From JAOUEA01 sp041287635 (GTDB taxonomy: Bacteria; Actinomycetota; UBA4738; HRBIN12), in assembly GCA_041287635.1 (NCBI GenBank), contig JBGGNG010000186.1, positions 1 to 64,000 of the forward strand: DNA of 64,000 nt, given 5' to 3'. Under the pieces are notes generated by a model. That model worked only from the letters and a program-made list of their open reading frames with translations, was not told where the DNA came from and did not search any database. Shown piece by piece: positions 32,599-41,416 of the stretch (position 1 is the first letter of the stretch; each line of letters starts with the position of its first letter). Both the position numbers and the translations under genes were made by a program.

Positions 32599-33435
32599 TC
32601 ATCGGAGCAAGCGGCTCATCCGGCGATCGGCGAGCACCTTCCCGCCCGTCTGACAGTCGGGGCAGTACGTCACCTCGTGCGACTCGTAGCTCACGCGTCG
32701 CAGGTCGGCGCCGCACACCGGGCATGGCTCCCCCGACCGGTTGTGCACGGTGAAGTGGTCGCCGATCTTCGTGGGAAGGCCGCCCTGGCGCTTCCGCTCC
32801 ACTTCGAGCGCCTCGGCCAGGACCGCATGCGTGGCTTCGATCAGCCGTTCCCGCTCGTCATCGGAGAGCTTGGCGAGCGAGGCGTACGGGGAGAGCTTCG
32901 CCCGATGCAGGATGTCGTCGCTGTAGCCGCGACCGACGCCGGTCACCGTGCGTTGGTCGCGCAGGATCGTGTGGACGCGACGGGCGTCGTCGCCCGAGCG
33001 GATGAGCTCGTCGGCCTCGGGACCCGCCGCTTCCGGGCCGAGCCTGTCGAGCGGGCCGTCGTCCCCTGCCGCGAGCACCCACCAGCCGGCCTTGCGCTCC
33101 TTGCCGAACTCCTTCACGAGCACGCTCGGGCGGTCGTGCGCTCGGATCCGCAGCACCGAGCCGCGAGGCTTCGTCGACTTCGGCGGCGCCTCGACGTCGA
33201 CGCGCCCTCCCTGCGAGAGGTGCACGAGCACCCGCAGGCCGTCGTCGAGCTCGACCACGAGGTACTTCCCCCGGCGGACGACGCGCTCGATCGAGCGGCC
33301 CAGCGCCTCCGCCGGCTTCGGCGCGAACGTCTTCAGCGATGAAAACTGCAGCATGTCGAGCGCGTCGAGCGTCGCGCCTGCGAGCACCTCGTCGAGCCGC
33401 TCGGCGAGCGCCTGCACCTCCGGCATCTCGGGCAT
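32599..33435 (-). CDS. Fpg/Nei-family DNA glycosylase (formamidopyrimidine-DNA glycosylase-like)
   Basis: A 278-residue base-excision repair enzyme. It begins MPEMPEVQALAERL: Pro2 is the catalytic amine and Glu3 the partner acid, which fixes the start at the first of two close ATGs. A zinc finger with C-x2-C-x16-C-x2-C spacing (CPVCGADL ... YCPDCQ) ends the protein, and VGRGYSDDILHRAKLSPY is the helix-two-turn-helix region. It would remove oxidised purines or pyrimidines and nick the strand. Fpg versus Nei cannot be decided confidently. It starts eight bases after the stop of the PLP decarboxylase gene. Confidence 0.92.
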   Translation of the reverse strand: MPEMPEVQALAERLDEVLAGATLDALDMLQFSSLKTFAPKPAEALGRSIERVVRRGKYLVVELDDGLRVLVHLSQGGRVDVEAPPKSTKPRGSVLRIRAHDRPSVLVKEFGKERKAGWWVLAAGDDGPLDRLGPEAAGPEADELIRSGDDARRVHTILRDQRTVTGVGRGYSDDILHRAKLSPYASLAKLSDDERERLIEATHAVLAEALEVERKRQGGLPTKIGDHFTVHNRSGEPCPVCGADLRRVSYESHEVTYCPDCQTGGKVLADRRMSRLLR

Positions 33436-33443
33436 CGCTCGCC

Positions 33444-34847
33444 CTACGCAGCGAGCTCCGCGGCAGCCTTCGCCACGATCTCGATGCATTCGTCGATGCG
33501 GTCGCGGTGCGTGCGGTGCGACACGATGCAGATGCGCAGCACGTAGCGGCCGTGGATCCGCGTCGAGGACAGGAACACGCGTTTCGACGCGTTGATGCGT
33601 CGCAGGAACTCCGCCTGGCGTTCGTCGTCCGCGTCATCCGCAAGGCGGAACGCGACAGTGCTCAGCTGCGGCCGCCAGCACACCTCGACGTTCGGGTCGG
33701 CCTCGAGGGCCTCGGCGACCACACCGGCGAGGTCGAGCTTCTCCTCGAGCGCCTCGCGGAACGCCGCCACCCCGTGCAGCCGCAGGGGGAACCACACGCG
33801 GAGCCCGCGCCAGTCGCGCGAGAGCTCGGCGGAGTACTCGCTGTAGTTCGGCAGCTCCCCGGTCGGCGGCAGGTCCTGCAGGTAGGCGGCCCCCTCGTAG
33901 TGCGCGTCCCGCAGCTCCTGCCCGTCGCGCACGACAAGCCCCCCCGTGCCGTACGGCAGGAACATGCCCTTGTGCGGATCGAGGGTCACCGAGTCGCTGC
34001 GCTCGATGCCCCGGAACGCCGCGCGCCCGCGCTCGGTGAGCTGGAAGAAGCCGCCGTAGGCGCCGTCGACATGCATCCACAGTCCCTCGTCGGCGGCGAT
34101 GTCGGCGATCGCGTCGAGAGGATCGATCGCGCCCGTGTTCGTCGTGCCCGCGCTCGGCGCCACGAGGAACGGCCGGAGCCCGGCCGCTCGGTCCTCGCCC
34201 ACGAGTGCCCGCAACGCCTCGGGGTCCATGCGCAGCTCTGCGTCGGTCGGCACGATGCGCAGGTTCCGCTTCGAGAAGCCGGCGATCGTGGCGGCCTTCG
34301 TGACGCTCGCATGCGCCTGCTCACTCACGTAGTACGTACCGTCGAGGAAGTCCTCCCCCAGCTTCGCGTGGCGAGCGGTCACCATCGCCGAGAGGTTCGC
34401 CATCGAGCCGCCCGAGAGCAGCAGCCCTTGCGAACCCTCCGGGTAGTCGAAGACGTCGCAGAGCCAGGTGGTGACGTTCTCCTCGATCTGCACGACCGCC
34501 GGGCTCGGCTGCCACAGGCCGACGTAGCGGTTCACCCCTTGAGCGAGGAAGTCGGCGAGCGCCGCGGTGTAGAGACCGCCCCCGGGGATGTACGCGAGGT
34601 AGCCGGGTCCGGCGTACTCGAACGTGTGCGCGATCGCGCGTTGCGCCTCGTCGAAGAGCGGTTCGAAGTCACCGCCGCGCTCGGGCGGGACCCCACGGAG
34701 CTCGCGTGCGAGCTCGACCGCTCCTTCGGTGGCCTCGGCAGGCGCGTCGTCGAGGCCGTGGATGAACCCGATCAGGTACTCGAGCGCGGACTCCCCCATC
34801 GCGCGCATCTCGGCCGGAGCGGGATCGAGCGGCAGCATGAGGGCCAT
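33444..34847 (-). CDS. Pyridoxal-phosphate-dependent group II decarboxylase
   Basis: A 467-residue PLP enzyme of the aromatic amino acid/glutamate decarboxylase family. Key elements are LLLSGGSMANLSAM, HASVTKAATIAGF (His stacks on PLP), LWMHVDGAYGGFF (Asp binds the pyridine N) and the Lys in TLDPHKGMFLPYG. It would decarboxylate an amino acid, possibly Tyr, Trp, Phe or Dopa, in the cytoplasm; the specificity is open. The ATG was chosen where family similarity begins; no Shine-Dalgarno is visible. It lies between the DUF2277 gene and the glycosylase gene on one strand. A second family member occurs at 56.5-58.0 kb. Confidence 0.9.
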   Translation of the reverse strand: MALMLPLDPAPAEMRAMGESALEYLIGFIHGLDDAPAEATEGAVELARELRGVPPERGGDFEPLFDEAQRAIAHTFEYAGPGYLAYIPGGGLYTAALADFLAQGVNRYVGLWQPSPAVVQIEENVTTWLCDVFDYPEGSQGLLLSGGSMANLSAMVTARHAKLGEDFLDGTYYVSEQAHASVTKAATIAGFSKRNLRIVPTDAELRMDPEALRALVGEDRAAGLRPFLVAPSAGTTNTGAIDPLDAIADIAADEGLWMHVDGAYGGFFQLTERGRAAFRGIERSDSVTLDPHKGMFLPYGTGGLVVRDGQELRDAHYEGAAYLQDLPPTGELPNYSEYSAELSRDWRGLRVWFPLRLHGVAAFREALEEKLDLAGVVAEALEADPNVEVCWRPQLSTVAFRLADDADDERQAEFLRRINASKRVFLSSTRIHGRYVLRICIVSHRTHRDRIDECIEIVAKAAAELAA

Positions 34848-34882
34848 CGTAGCGGCGGACGGGTCGCGAGAAGTGGGGCGAC

Positions 34883-35095
34883 TCAGCGCGCCGTGCCAGC
34901 AGGGCTCACGTCGTCGAGCAGGGTCTTCGACGCTTCCGCGACCGCCTCGACGGCCCGCTCGAAGGCCTCCTCGTTCTTGCGAGAGGGCTGGCGGTAGCCG
35001 CTCACCTTCCGCACGTACTGCAGGGCGGCGGCACGGATGTCGTCCTCGGTCGCCGGCTCGTCGGCGCTGCGCAGGGTTTTGATGCTTCGGCACAT
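34883..35095 (-). CDS. DUF2277 family small protein
   Basis: A 70-residue cytoplasmic protein matching DUF2277: it starts MCRSIKTLRS, continues ATEDDIRAAALQYVRKVSGYRQPSR and is helical. The family is common in actinobacteria and has no assigned function. A TAGGCT -10 box lies seven bases before the ATG, so the mRNA should be leaderless. The PLP decarboxylase gene starts 35 bases downstream and may be cotranscribed. Confidence 0.9.
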   Translation of the reverse strand: MCRSIKTLRSADEPATEDDIRAAALQYVRKVSGYRQPSRKNEEAFERAVEAVAEASKTLLDDVSPAGTAR

Positions 35096-35102
35096 GCGTC
35101 GC

Positions 35103-35108
35103 AGCCTA
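35103..35108 (-). promoter_or_regulatory. -10 box (TAGGCT) of a leaderless promoter for the DUF2277 gene
   Basis: TAGGCT ends seven bases before the ATG on the minus strand. It probably also serves the decarboxylase and glycosylase genes that follow. Confidence 0.6.
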
Positions 35109-35129
35109 CCGAGAGTCGACCCCTATGAG

Positions 35130-36170
35130 CTATCCGGCGCTCGCCCGCCTCTTCGCGAGTGCGCTGATCGCCTCCATCACCGTGCGATGGGCCAGGATCG
35201 CCGTGACCTCGGCGTGGTCGTAAGGCGGTGAGACCTCGACCACATCCATGCCCACCAGGTCGACCTGGCCCACGATCTCGCGCACCGCTCGCAGCAGCTC
35301 GCGCGCGAGCATGCCGCCAGACTCGGGCGTGCCGGTCGCCGGCGCCATGCCGGGGTCGACCACGTCGATGTCGACGCTCAGGTAGATGCAGTCGGGGCCG
35401 TCGAGCGCCTCGGCGATCGCGTCGGCGATCACCGCCTCGCTGCCACGTTCCTCGATCTCGACCATCGTGTGCCACCGCAGGCCCTGCTCGCGCATCCAGT
35501 CCCAGGTCTCCTGCTCGGGCCAGTAGCCGCGCAGCCCGACCTGCACGAAGTTAGGCCCGGCAACCCATCCTTCCTCGATCAGGCGCCGCATCGGCTCGCC
35601 GTGGCCGTACAGGTTGCCCCACTGGTCGGCGCCGGTGTCGGCGTGCGCGTCGAAGTGCACGATGCCGACCTTCCGTGGCCACACGGCACGCGCGACGCCC
35701 GCCGCGCTCGGATACGTGATCGAGTGGTCGCCGCCGAGCACGATCGGCACGGGACCGGCGTTCGCGACGCGGTACACCTTCTCGTGGATCACCCGCAGCG
35801 CGCGCTCGAAGCGTGTCGGCACGATCGGTGCGTCGCCGGCGTCGACCACCGTGAGGTGCTCGTAGGGCTCGACGTCGAGCTGGATCGACCAGGCGTACTC
35901 GCGACTCCAGGCCGTGGGCGCCATGCGGATCGCGCGCGGCCCGAACCGGGCCCCGGGCCGCGACGACGTGCCCTCGTCGAGCGGAGCGCCGACGATCGCG
36001 ACGTCGGCGTTCGCCGCACGCAGGGACTCGTCGTCGGTGGCCCACGGCAGCTTCTCGAACGACCCCCGCCAATCGGAGTAATAGGGCAGGTCGGTGCTCG
36101 TGAACTCGCTGAACTCGTCGTCACCGAGCAGCTCGCTGTGCTCCAGGCGGAAGTCGGGTCGGTCGCTCAT
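35130..36170 (-). CDS. Agmatinase/arginase-family ureohydrolase
   Basis: A 346-residue ureohydrolase with all manganese-binding blocks: LGGDHSITYPS (His), GIVHFDAHADTG (Asp-x-His-x-Asp) and SVDIDVVDPGMAPATGTPE (Asp-x-Asp). It also carries the N-terminal AIVGAPLDEGTSSRPGARFGPRAIR typical of agmatinase and guanidinobutyrase-like enzymes. It would cleave a guanidino compound to urea and an amine. The ATG beginning MSDRPDF is preferred; an ATG 13 codons upstream is possible. It is divergent from the EEP-family gene, with 85 bases between starts. No polyamine genes are adjacent, so the substrate is uncertain. Confidence 0.92.
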   Translation of the reverse strand: MSDRPDFRLEHSELLGDDEFSEFTSTDLPYYSDWRGSFEKLPWATDDESLRAANADVAIVGAPLDEGTSSRPGARFGPRAIRMAPTAWSREYAWSIQLDVEPYEHLTVVDAGDAPIVPTRFERALRVIHEKVYRVANAGPVPIVLGGDHSITYPSAAGVARAVWPRKVGIVHFDAHADTGADQWGNLYGHGEPMRRLIEEGWVAGPNFVQVGLRGYWPEQETWDWMREQGLRWHTMVEIEERGSEAVIADAIAEALDGPDCIYLSVDIDVVDPGMAPATGTPESGGMLARELLRAVREIVGQVDLVGMDVVEVSPPYDHAEVTAILAHRTVMEAISALAKRRASAG

Positions 36171-36242
36171 GTCCGCGAAGCTTCCCACACGAACGCCGCG
36201 GACCTCCATCGACTCGTCACACGTGCAGTGCCGCTCGGAGGC

Positions 36243-36248
36243 TAGGCT
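36243..36248 (+). promoter_or_regulatory. -10 box (TAGGCT) of a leaderless promoter
   Basis: TAGGCT is followed by exactly seven bases and the GTG of the EEP-family gene, with no ribosome site. Confidence 0.6.
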
Positions 36249-36255
36249 CCGCGCT

Positions 36256-37191
36256 GTGGAACCTGCTCGCCGTGGCGGACGCCCGCGCCGCCTGCTGCCC
36301 ATCCTGATCGCGGTCGCCATTCCCTGGGTGTGGTTCGGCATCCGCGACGTCGGCGGTCCCGTCGACACCGTGGCGGTCGGCCTCCCGTTGATCGGTGTCG
36401 CGGCGGTCGTGGTGGGCGCGATCGTCGGCCTGGCCACGCGGCGTGCATGGCCGGTGCTCGCCGGCACGTCGGTCCTGGTGGTCTGCTCGATCGCGGTGAT
36501 CTCACCGCGGCTGCCTCGCGCGATCGCCTCTCCCGATCCGGGTGCCCGCCTGGTCGTGGCGAACGTGTGGGACGACAACCCGACCGAGGCGGCCGTACCG
36601 GGATCCCTCCTCGCCGGAGATCCCGACGTCGTGGTCGCCGTGGAGATGTCGAACGACGAGTTCTACGAGAGGATGACCGCCCAGGCCACCGCCTCGGGTC
36701 TCACCTCGACCGTGGAAGACGGCGAGCTCGGGGCATGGTCGCGATTCCCGCTCAGGGAGCTCGGCGACCTGGGGCTGCCACCCGCACGCGTGATGCGGGT
36801 CGGCGTCGATGCGCCCGGGATGCCCTTCGTGCTCTACGTCGTGCATTCCCTGAACCCCCTGCGCGACACGAGCTTCGCCGACCAGCACCTCTTCACCGAC
36901 GAGCTGCTGGCCGCCGTCGGTCAGGAGGTCCGCCCCGTGGTCGTGACCGGCGACTTCAACATGAGCGACCGGGTGGTGAGCTACCGGGCGATGGACGCCG
37001 CTCTCACCGACGCGATGCGGGCCGGCACCGCCGGCCGCACCACCTACGTCGGACGGTGGTGGACGACGCTCCTCCTGCGCATCGACCACGTGTTCGTCGA
37101 GCCCGCCTGGTGCGCGCAGGACCCAGGCTCGATCACCGTGCCCGGATCGGATCACCGGGGCGTACGGGTCACCGTCGGACCCTGTCCGTGA
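36256..37191 (+). CDS. Membrane-anchored endonuclease/exonuclease/phosphatase (EEP) family protein
   Basis: A 311-residue protein with three N-terminal helices (about 14-30, 36-58, 62-82) followed by an extracytoplasmic EEP-fold domain. Conserved blocks are RLVVANVWDDNP (first strand), DVVVAVEMSND (metal-binding Glu), YVVHSLNPL, VVVTGDFNMSD (Asp-x-Asn) and the final GSDHRGVRV (Asp-His pair). Such anchored EEP proteins hydrolyse phosphodiesters outside the cell, but substrate evidence is lacking. The GTG start fits the leaderless promoter just upstream and gives a basic N-terminus before the first helix. Confidence 0.85.
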   Translation: MEPARRGGRPRRLLPILIAVAIPWVWFGIRDVGGPVDTVAVGLPLIGVAAVVVGAIVGLATRRAWPVLAGTSVLVVCSIAVISPRLPRAIASPDPGARLVVANVWDDNPTEAAVPGSLLAGDPDVVVAVEMSNDEFYERMTAQATASGLTSTVEDGELGAWSRFPLRELGDLGLPPARVMRVGVDAPGMPFVLYVVHSLNPLRDTSFADQHLFTDELLAAVGQEVRPVVVTGDFNMSDRVVSYRAMDAALTDAMRAGTAGRTTYVGRWWTTLLLRIDHVFVEPAWCAQDPGSITVPGSDHRGVRVTVGPCP

Positions 37192-37238
37192 ACCTCTGCA
37201 CCCGCGGGCAGACCGATGTCGTTCGGCCGGGCGGCGCG

Positions 37239-37244
37239 CATTAT
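37239..37244 (+). promoter_or_regulatory. Possible -10 box (CATTAT) for the DUF427 gene
   Basis: CATTAT is followed by six bases and the ATG. It departs from TANNNT at the first base but keeps the key A and final T. Confidence 0.35.
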
Positions 37245-37250
37245 CGGTGC

Positions 37251-37745
37251 ATGGCTGCCACTCCTGTCGAAGCGGCCCACGGTCACGAGTCCGTGTGGCG
37301 CTACCCCCGCCCGCCCGCGTTCGTGCTCGACGAGCGTCACGTCGTCGTGACGTTCGCAGGTGTCACGATTGCCGAGACGACCTCGGCCGTCAGAGTCCTC
37401 GAGACGAGTCATCCACCGACCTTCTACCTGCCGCTCGACGACGTGCGCCGCGACGTGCTTCGCACGGCCGAGGGGGCGTCGTTCTGCGAGTGGAAGGGTG
37501 CCGCCGCCTACGTGGACGTGGTGGTGGGCGATCTGGTGGCGTGGCACGCCGGTTGGTACTACCGGGATCCGAGCCTCGCGTACCAGGCACTGCGCGGCCA
37601 CCTCGCGTTCTACGCGGGCAGGGTCGAGCGCTGCACGGTCGACGGCATCGCGGTGACGCCCCAGCCCGGCGGCTTCTACGGGGGCTGGATCACGCCCGAT
37701 GTCGCCGGTCCCTTCAAGGGGGAGCCGGGCACCGGGAGTTGGTGA
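37251..37745 (+). CDS. DUF427 family protein
   Basis: A 164-residue protein of the DUF427 family, with FAGVTIAETTSAVRVLETSH, PTFYLPLDDVRRDVL, CEWKGAAAYVDV and LRGHLAFYAGRVE, the conserved blocks of this small beta-barrel fold. The family is widespread in actinobacteria; no reaction is established. No signal peptide or membrane segment is present. It stands alone, convergent with the osmolyte-binding protein gene. Confidence 0.92.
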   Translation: MAATPVEAAHGHESVWRYPRPPAFVLDERHVVVTFAGVTIAETTSAVRVLETSHPPTFYLPLDDVRRDVLRTAEGASFCEWKGAAAYVDVVVGDLVAWHAGWYYRDPSLAYQALRGHLAFYAGRVERCTVDGIAVTPQPGGFYGGWITPDVAGPFKGEPGTGSW

Positions 37746-37794
37746 GAACCGCGCAGGCCGGGGACGAGCCCCTGCCCTCGCGATCGTCGACGCG

Positions 37795-38730
37795 CTAGAG
37801 GATGCCCGCGCCCGTCAGGTACTCCTCGGCGACGTCGGACACGTCGCGCTTGTCGTTCAGGATCTGCCCCACCATCTCGCGCATGTTCTCGTCGGTCAGC
37901 GTCGTCGTGACGGTGTCGAGCAGCGCGCCGAGCTCGTCGCTCGCGACCTCCTCGCGCACGACCGGGATGAAGTTCCCGTTCGCCTGCAGGTTCTCGTTGT
38001 CGGTGAGCACCACGTAGCCCTTGTCCTGGATCGTCGGATCGAGCGAGAACAACACGCCGACGTCGACCGCGCCGCTGTCGAGCGCGGCGACCGTCTTCGG
38101 CCCGCCGAAGTCGAGCGGGCGGAACTCGCCGAAGGTGATGCCGTAGGTCTCTTCCAGGCCCGGCGTGCAGAAAGACGCCTTCGGGCAATCGGTCGGTCCA
38201 CCGAGTGTCAGATCGCCGGCGACCGGTGCGAGGCTGCTCATGTCGGTGAGCGAGTTCGCCTCGGCGGTCTCCGGGGTCACCACGAATACGTTCGTGCTGT
38301 TGGCCGGCGAGATGGCATACGTCACCAGCCCCTCGGGCTCGAGCGCCGCGGTGAGCGCGTCGGCCACCGCTTGCGGATCGCCGTTCGTCGTCGCGGTCTC
38401 GTCGTACAGCGGCAGATCGAACCCCGTGTACTCGGGCTTCAGGTCGATCTCACCAGCGGCGAGCGCCTCGTTGCTGACCTCCCGGTCGAGCAGGTCGAGT
38501 TCCCGGGTGACGGTGTAGCCGTCGGCTTCCAGGACCTGCGCATACATCTCGGCGACGACCTGGTTCTCGGCGAAATCGCCGGACACGCCGACGACGATCT
38601 CGCCCTTGGGCTCTGAGCTCGGCGAGTCGCCGTCGCCCGTGTCGTCCCCACCCGAGTCCCCGCACGCGGCCACCAGCAACGACAGCGCGAGGAGGCCCGC
38701 CCCGAGGACGAACATGCGGTGCTTCCGCAT
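37795..38730 (-). CDS. Substrate-binding lipoprotein of an OpuC/OsmF-type glycine betaine/choline transporter
   Basis: A 311-residue exported lipoprotein. The signal ends in a lipobox (LLVAACGD; Cys24) followed by an acidic Asp/Gly/Ser linker. The mature domain starts GEIVVGVSGDFAENQVVAEMYAQ and contains LKPEYTG and PANSTNVFVV, typical of the quaternary-amine (OpuAC/ProX) binding fold. It captures compatible solutes such as glycine betaine, choline or ectoine and delivers them to the two permeases upstream. A strong GGAGGG site precedes the ATG. The 122-base gap from the permease gene may hold a separate promoter, giving more binding protein than permease. Confidence 0.92.
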   Translation of the reverse strand: MRKHRMFVLGAGLLALSLLVAACGDSGGDDTGDGDSPSSEPKGEIVVGVSGDFAENQVVAEMYAQVLEADGYTVTRELDLLDREVSNEALAAGEIDLKPEYTGFDLPLYDETATTNGDPQAVADALTAALEPEGLVTYAISPANSTNVFVVTPETAEANSLTDMSSLAPVAGDLTLGGPTDCPKASFCTPGLEETYGITFGEFRPLDFGGPKTVAALDSGAVDVGVLFSLDPTIQDKGYVVLTDNENLQANGNFIPVVREEVASDELGALLDTVTTTLTDENMREMVGQILNDKRDVSDVAEEYLTGAGIL

Positions 38731-38852
38731 GGGTATCCCTCCATCCAGTCATGGGGTGTCCATCTCCCCGACGGTGGACATCCGAGCACCGTATCAAGTG
38801 GCGCGCTCGTTCCTGCTCGCGATGCGGTGCAGTCACGGCAAGGAACCGACCG

Positions 38853-39554
38853 TTACAACGGGGCCTTCCCCGACCCGGAGCTCAGCGTCGGTGACGTGGC
38901 CTTGGCGAGCAGCGAGAACGCCAGATCGGTGAGCAACGAGAGCACCGCCACGAGGATCGCCCCGGCCACGATCTTGTCGTTCTCCCGCAGCGCGAACCCG
39001 TCGACGATGTAGCGGCCTAGCCCCCCGCCGGCGATGAGCGCGGCGAGGCCGGCGGTCGCAACGATCTGCACGGCGGCGAGCCGCAGCCCGGTCATGATCA
39101 ACGGCATCGCCATCGGCACCTCGAGCCTCCAGAGCACCTGCCGTCCACTCATGCCCATGCCCCTCGCGGCCTCGACCGTGTCGGGATCCACCTGCTGGAT
39201 GCCCACGTACGTGTTGATCAGGATCACCGGGATCCCCAGCAGCGTGAGGGCCACGATCGTGGGCAGGAACCCGAACGCGAGCGACGGGAACTCCTTCACC
39301 GCGATCAGGAACATGATGGACAGGATCGCCAGCGATGGGATCGACCGCCCGACGTTGGCGAACTGCACGGTCCAGAACTGCCCGCGCCGGGTGTGGCCGA
39401 TCCACAGGCCGATCGGCACGGCGATGAGCGACGCGATCACCAGCGCGATCACCGACAGCTGCACGTGCTCCCACACCCGAGCCGGGATGCCGTCGACCCC
39501 GGACCAATTCGCCGGGTCGACGAGCCACTGCAGGCCCTCGAGCAGCCCGCTCAC
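38853..39554 (-). CDS. Osmoprotectant ABC transporter permease (second of two)
   Basis: A 233-residue BPD-type permease with five to six helices and the cytoplasmic EAA loop VDPDTVEAARGMGMSGRQVLWRLEVPMAMP, which docks to the ATPase. The GTG start overlaps the stop of the first permease by four bases. With its paralogue it makes the heterodimeric channel of an OpuC/OsmVWXY-type importer of quaternary amines. The start is early enough to keep a periplasmic amphipathic segment before the first helix. Confidence 0.92.
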   Translation of the reverse strand: MSGLLEGLQWLVDPANWSGVDGIPARVWEHVQLSVIALVIASLIAVPIGLWIGHTRRGQFWTVQFANVGRSIPSLAILSIMFLIAVKEFPSLAFGFLPTIVALTLLGIPVILINTYVGIQQVDPDTVEAARGMGMSGRQVLWRLEVPMAMPLIMTGLRLAAVQIVATAGLAALIAGGGLGRYIVDGFALRENDKIVAGAILVAVLSLLTDLAFSLLAKATSPTLSSGSGKAPL

Positions 39555-40264
39555 GTGGCCACCGCCCGCACGCCCGACGCCCTGGCCCACGGAGTCACGA
39601 GCCGCTGCAGACCGAGCAGCAGCAGGTCGGCGGCGAACGCCAGGGCGACGGACAGCACGACGCCAACGAGCAGCGGGGTCCAGAAGAACGTGTTCAGGCC
39701 GTCGAGGATGAACTGACCGAACCCGCCCCTGCCGATCAGCGCCGCGATCGTGATCAGCCCGATCGAGCTCACCGTCGCGATGCGCAAGCCCGCGATGATC
39801 ACCGGCATCGCGAGCGGCACCTCGACGCGCCACAGCAGCTGCCGGCGCGACAGCCCCATGCCGATTGCCGCTTCCTTCACCTCGGGTTCCACGGAGTCGA
39901 GGCCCGCGAGCGTGTTGCGGAACAGGATCAGCAGGCTGTACGCGATCAGCGGGACCACGACCGTCGTGAGCGAGAGGCCGGTGATGGGCAGCAGCAGGAA
40001 GATGAACGCGAACGCCGGGATCGTGTACAGCACGCCGGAGATCGACGTGATCGGCGACACCGCCCACCGGTGCCGCGAGGCGTAGACGGCCGCCGGGAAC
40101 GCGATCAGGAACCCGATCACCACGGTCACGATCGTCAGGTAGACGTGCTGCAACCCCCGGCTCACGATCTCGTCCACATGGTCGGAGATCCAGATCCAGC
40201 GGATCAGCGGCTCGGTGTCCTGCTGCGAGAGGAACGTCGTGGCGCCGGCGAGGAGGTCGCTCAC
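39551..40264 (-). CDS. Osmoprotectant ABC transporter permease (first of two)
   Basis: A 237-residue permease homologous to the next gene. Its EAA loop reads VEPEVKEAAIGMGLSRRQLLWRVEVPLAMP, and helices begin at HVYLTIVTVVIGFLIAFPAAV. It overlaps the ATPase gene by four bases (ATGA), so the transporter operon is tightly coupled in the order ATPase, permease, permease, binding protein. Confidence 0.92.
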   Translation of the reverse strand: MSDLLAGATTFLSQQDTEPLIRWIWISDHVDEIVSRGLQHVYLTIVTVVIGFLIAFPAAVYASRHRWAVSPITSISGVLYTIPAFAFIFLLLPITGLSLTTVVVPLIAYSLLILFRNTLAGLDSVEPEVKEAAIGMGLSRRQLLWRVEVPLAMPVIIAGLRIATVSSIGLITIAALIGRGGFGQFILDGLNTFFWTPLLVGVVLSVALAFAADLLLLGLQRLVTPWARASGVRAVAT

Positions 40265-41355
40265 GCGAGGATCTCCTGCGAGATGCGCTCCAGCGTCAAG
40301 ACGCCGCGGTAGTGCTGGCCCTCGGTCACCACGACGGCCACCGCCGTCCGCGACGTGACGATCGAATCGAGGGCCTGGCGCAGCGAATCGCGTCCGGTCA
40401 CGTACGCGCTGAACCTCCTCGGCGTGGCCTCACCCGCCATGACACACCCCTGCAACGCCTGATGGTCGACCCACCCGAGCAGCTCCCCCTCGTCGACCAC
40501 GCTGACCCATCCGAAGCCGGCGGCATCGATCGCGCGCCGGGCCTCGTCGGCGCCGGCCCCGGGCGCCACCACGGGGCCGGGGTCGACCTGGATGTCGTCG
40601 ACCTTGATCAGCGCGAGCCGCTTCAGGCCTCGTTCCGCGCCGACGAACTCCCGAACGAAGTCGTTCGCGGGCTCTCGGAGCACGGTCTCCGGCGGCGCGA
40701 ACTGCTCGAGCACGCCGCCGACGTTGAGGATCGCCATGCGGTCGCTCAGCTTGATCGCCTCGTCGACGTCGTGCGTCACGAACACGATCGTCTTGCGCAA
40801 CCGATCCTGGATCTCGAGGAACTGGTCCTGCAGCCTCCCCCGCACGATCGGATCCACCGCGGCGAAGGGCTCGTCCATCAGCATCACGGGCGGGTCGGCG
40901 GCGAGCGCGCGTGCCACCCCGACGCGCTGGCGCTGGCCCCCTGAGAGCTCCGCCGGATATCGGTCGGGCAACTCGCGGTCGAGGTCGAAGATCTCGAGCA
41001 GTTCGTCGACGCGCGCGTCGACCCGTTCGTCGTCCCAGCCCACGAGGTGCGGCACCGTCGCGATGTTCTGCCGGATCGTGCGGTGCGGCAGCAGCCCGGT
41101 GTGCTGGATCACGTAGCCGATGCCTCGACGGAGCTGAACCGGGTCCTGCTCGAGCACGTTCGTGCCGTCGAGCACGATGCGGCCACCGGTCGGCTCGATC
41201 AGGCGGTTGATCATCTTCAGGGTGGTGGTCTTGCCGCAGCCCGACGGTCCGACGAGGGCGACGGTCTCCCCCTCGTCGATCTCGAGCGTGAGGTCGCCGA
41301 CGGCCGCCGAGGCCGTTCCCGGGTAGCGCTTCTCGACGTGCTCGAGGGAGATCAT
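40261..41355 (-). CDS. Osmoprotectant ABC transporter ATP-binding protein with CBS pair (OpuCA-like)
   Basis: A 364-residue ATPase. Walker A is GPSGCGKTT (about 36-44), signature LSGGQRQRVGVARAL, Walker B VMLMDEPFAAVDP, H-loop VFVTHDVDEA. A C-terminal CBS pair (about 245-364) is present; in OpuA/OpuC systems it senses ionic strength or cyclic di-AMP and gates transport. It heads the operon. A TAGGGT -10 box ends ten bases before the ATG, giving a leader of only a few bases. The gene is divergent from the VOC gene, whose own -10 box lies 33 bases away. Confidence 0.93.
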   Translation of the reverse strand: MISLEHVEKRYPGTASAAVGDLTLEIDEGETVALVGPSGCGKTTTLKMINRLIEPTGGRIVLDGTNVLEQDPVQLRRGIGYVIQHTGLLPHRTIRQNIATVPHLVGWDDERVDARVDELLEIFDLDRELPDRYPAELSGGQRQRVGVARALAADPPVMLMDEPFAAVDPIVRGRLQDQFLEIQDRLRKTIVFVTHDVDEAIKLSDRMAILNVGGVLEQFAPPETVLREPANDFVREFVGAERGLKRLALIKVDDIQVDPGPVVAPGAGADEARRAIDAAGFGWVSVVDEGELLGWVDHQALQGCVMAGEATPRRFSAYVTGRDSLRQALDSIVTSRTAVAVVVTEGQHYRGVLTLERISQEILA

Positions 41356-41365
41356 CGCTCGCCCG

Positions 41366-41371
41366 ACCCTA
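41366..41371 (-). promoter_or_regulatory. -10 box (TAGGGT) for the OpuC-type operon
   Basis: TAGGGT ends ten bases before the ATPase ATG, predicting a near-leaderless mRNA. It shares a 61-base intergenic space with the divergent VOC promoter. Confidence 0.5.
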
Positions 41372-41403
41372 GTGAGGGGCGGCGGGAACGTCCACGGCTC
41401 CGG

Positions 41404-41409
41404 TAGCGT
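41404..41409 (+). promoter_or_regulatory. -10 box (TAGCGT) of a leaderless promoter for the VOC gene
   Basis: TAGCGT plus seven bases leads directly to the ATG; no ribosome site is present. Confidence 0.5.
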
Positions 41410-41416
41410 GGCCTCG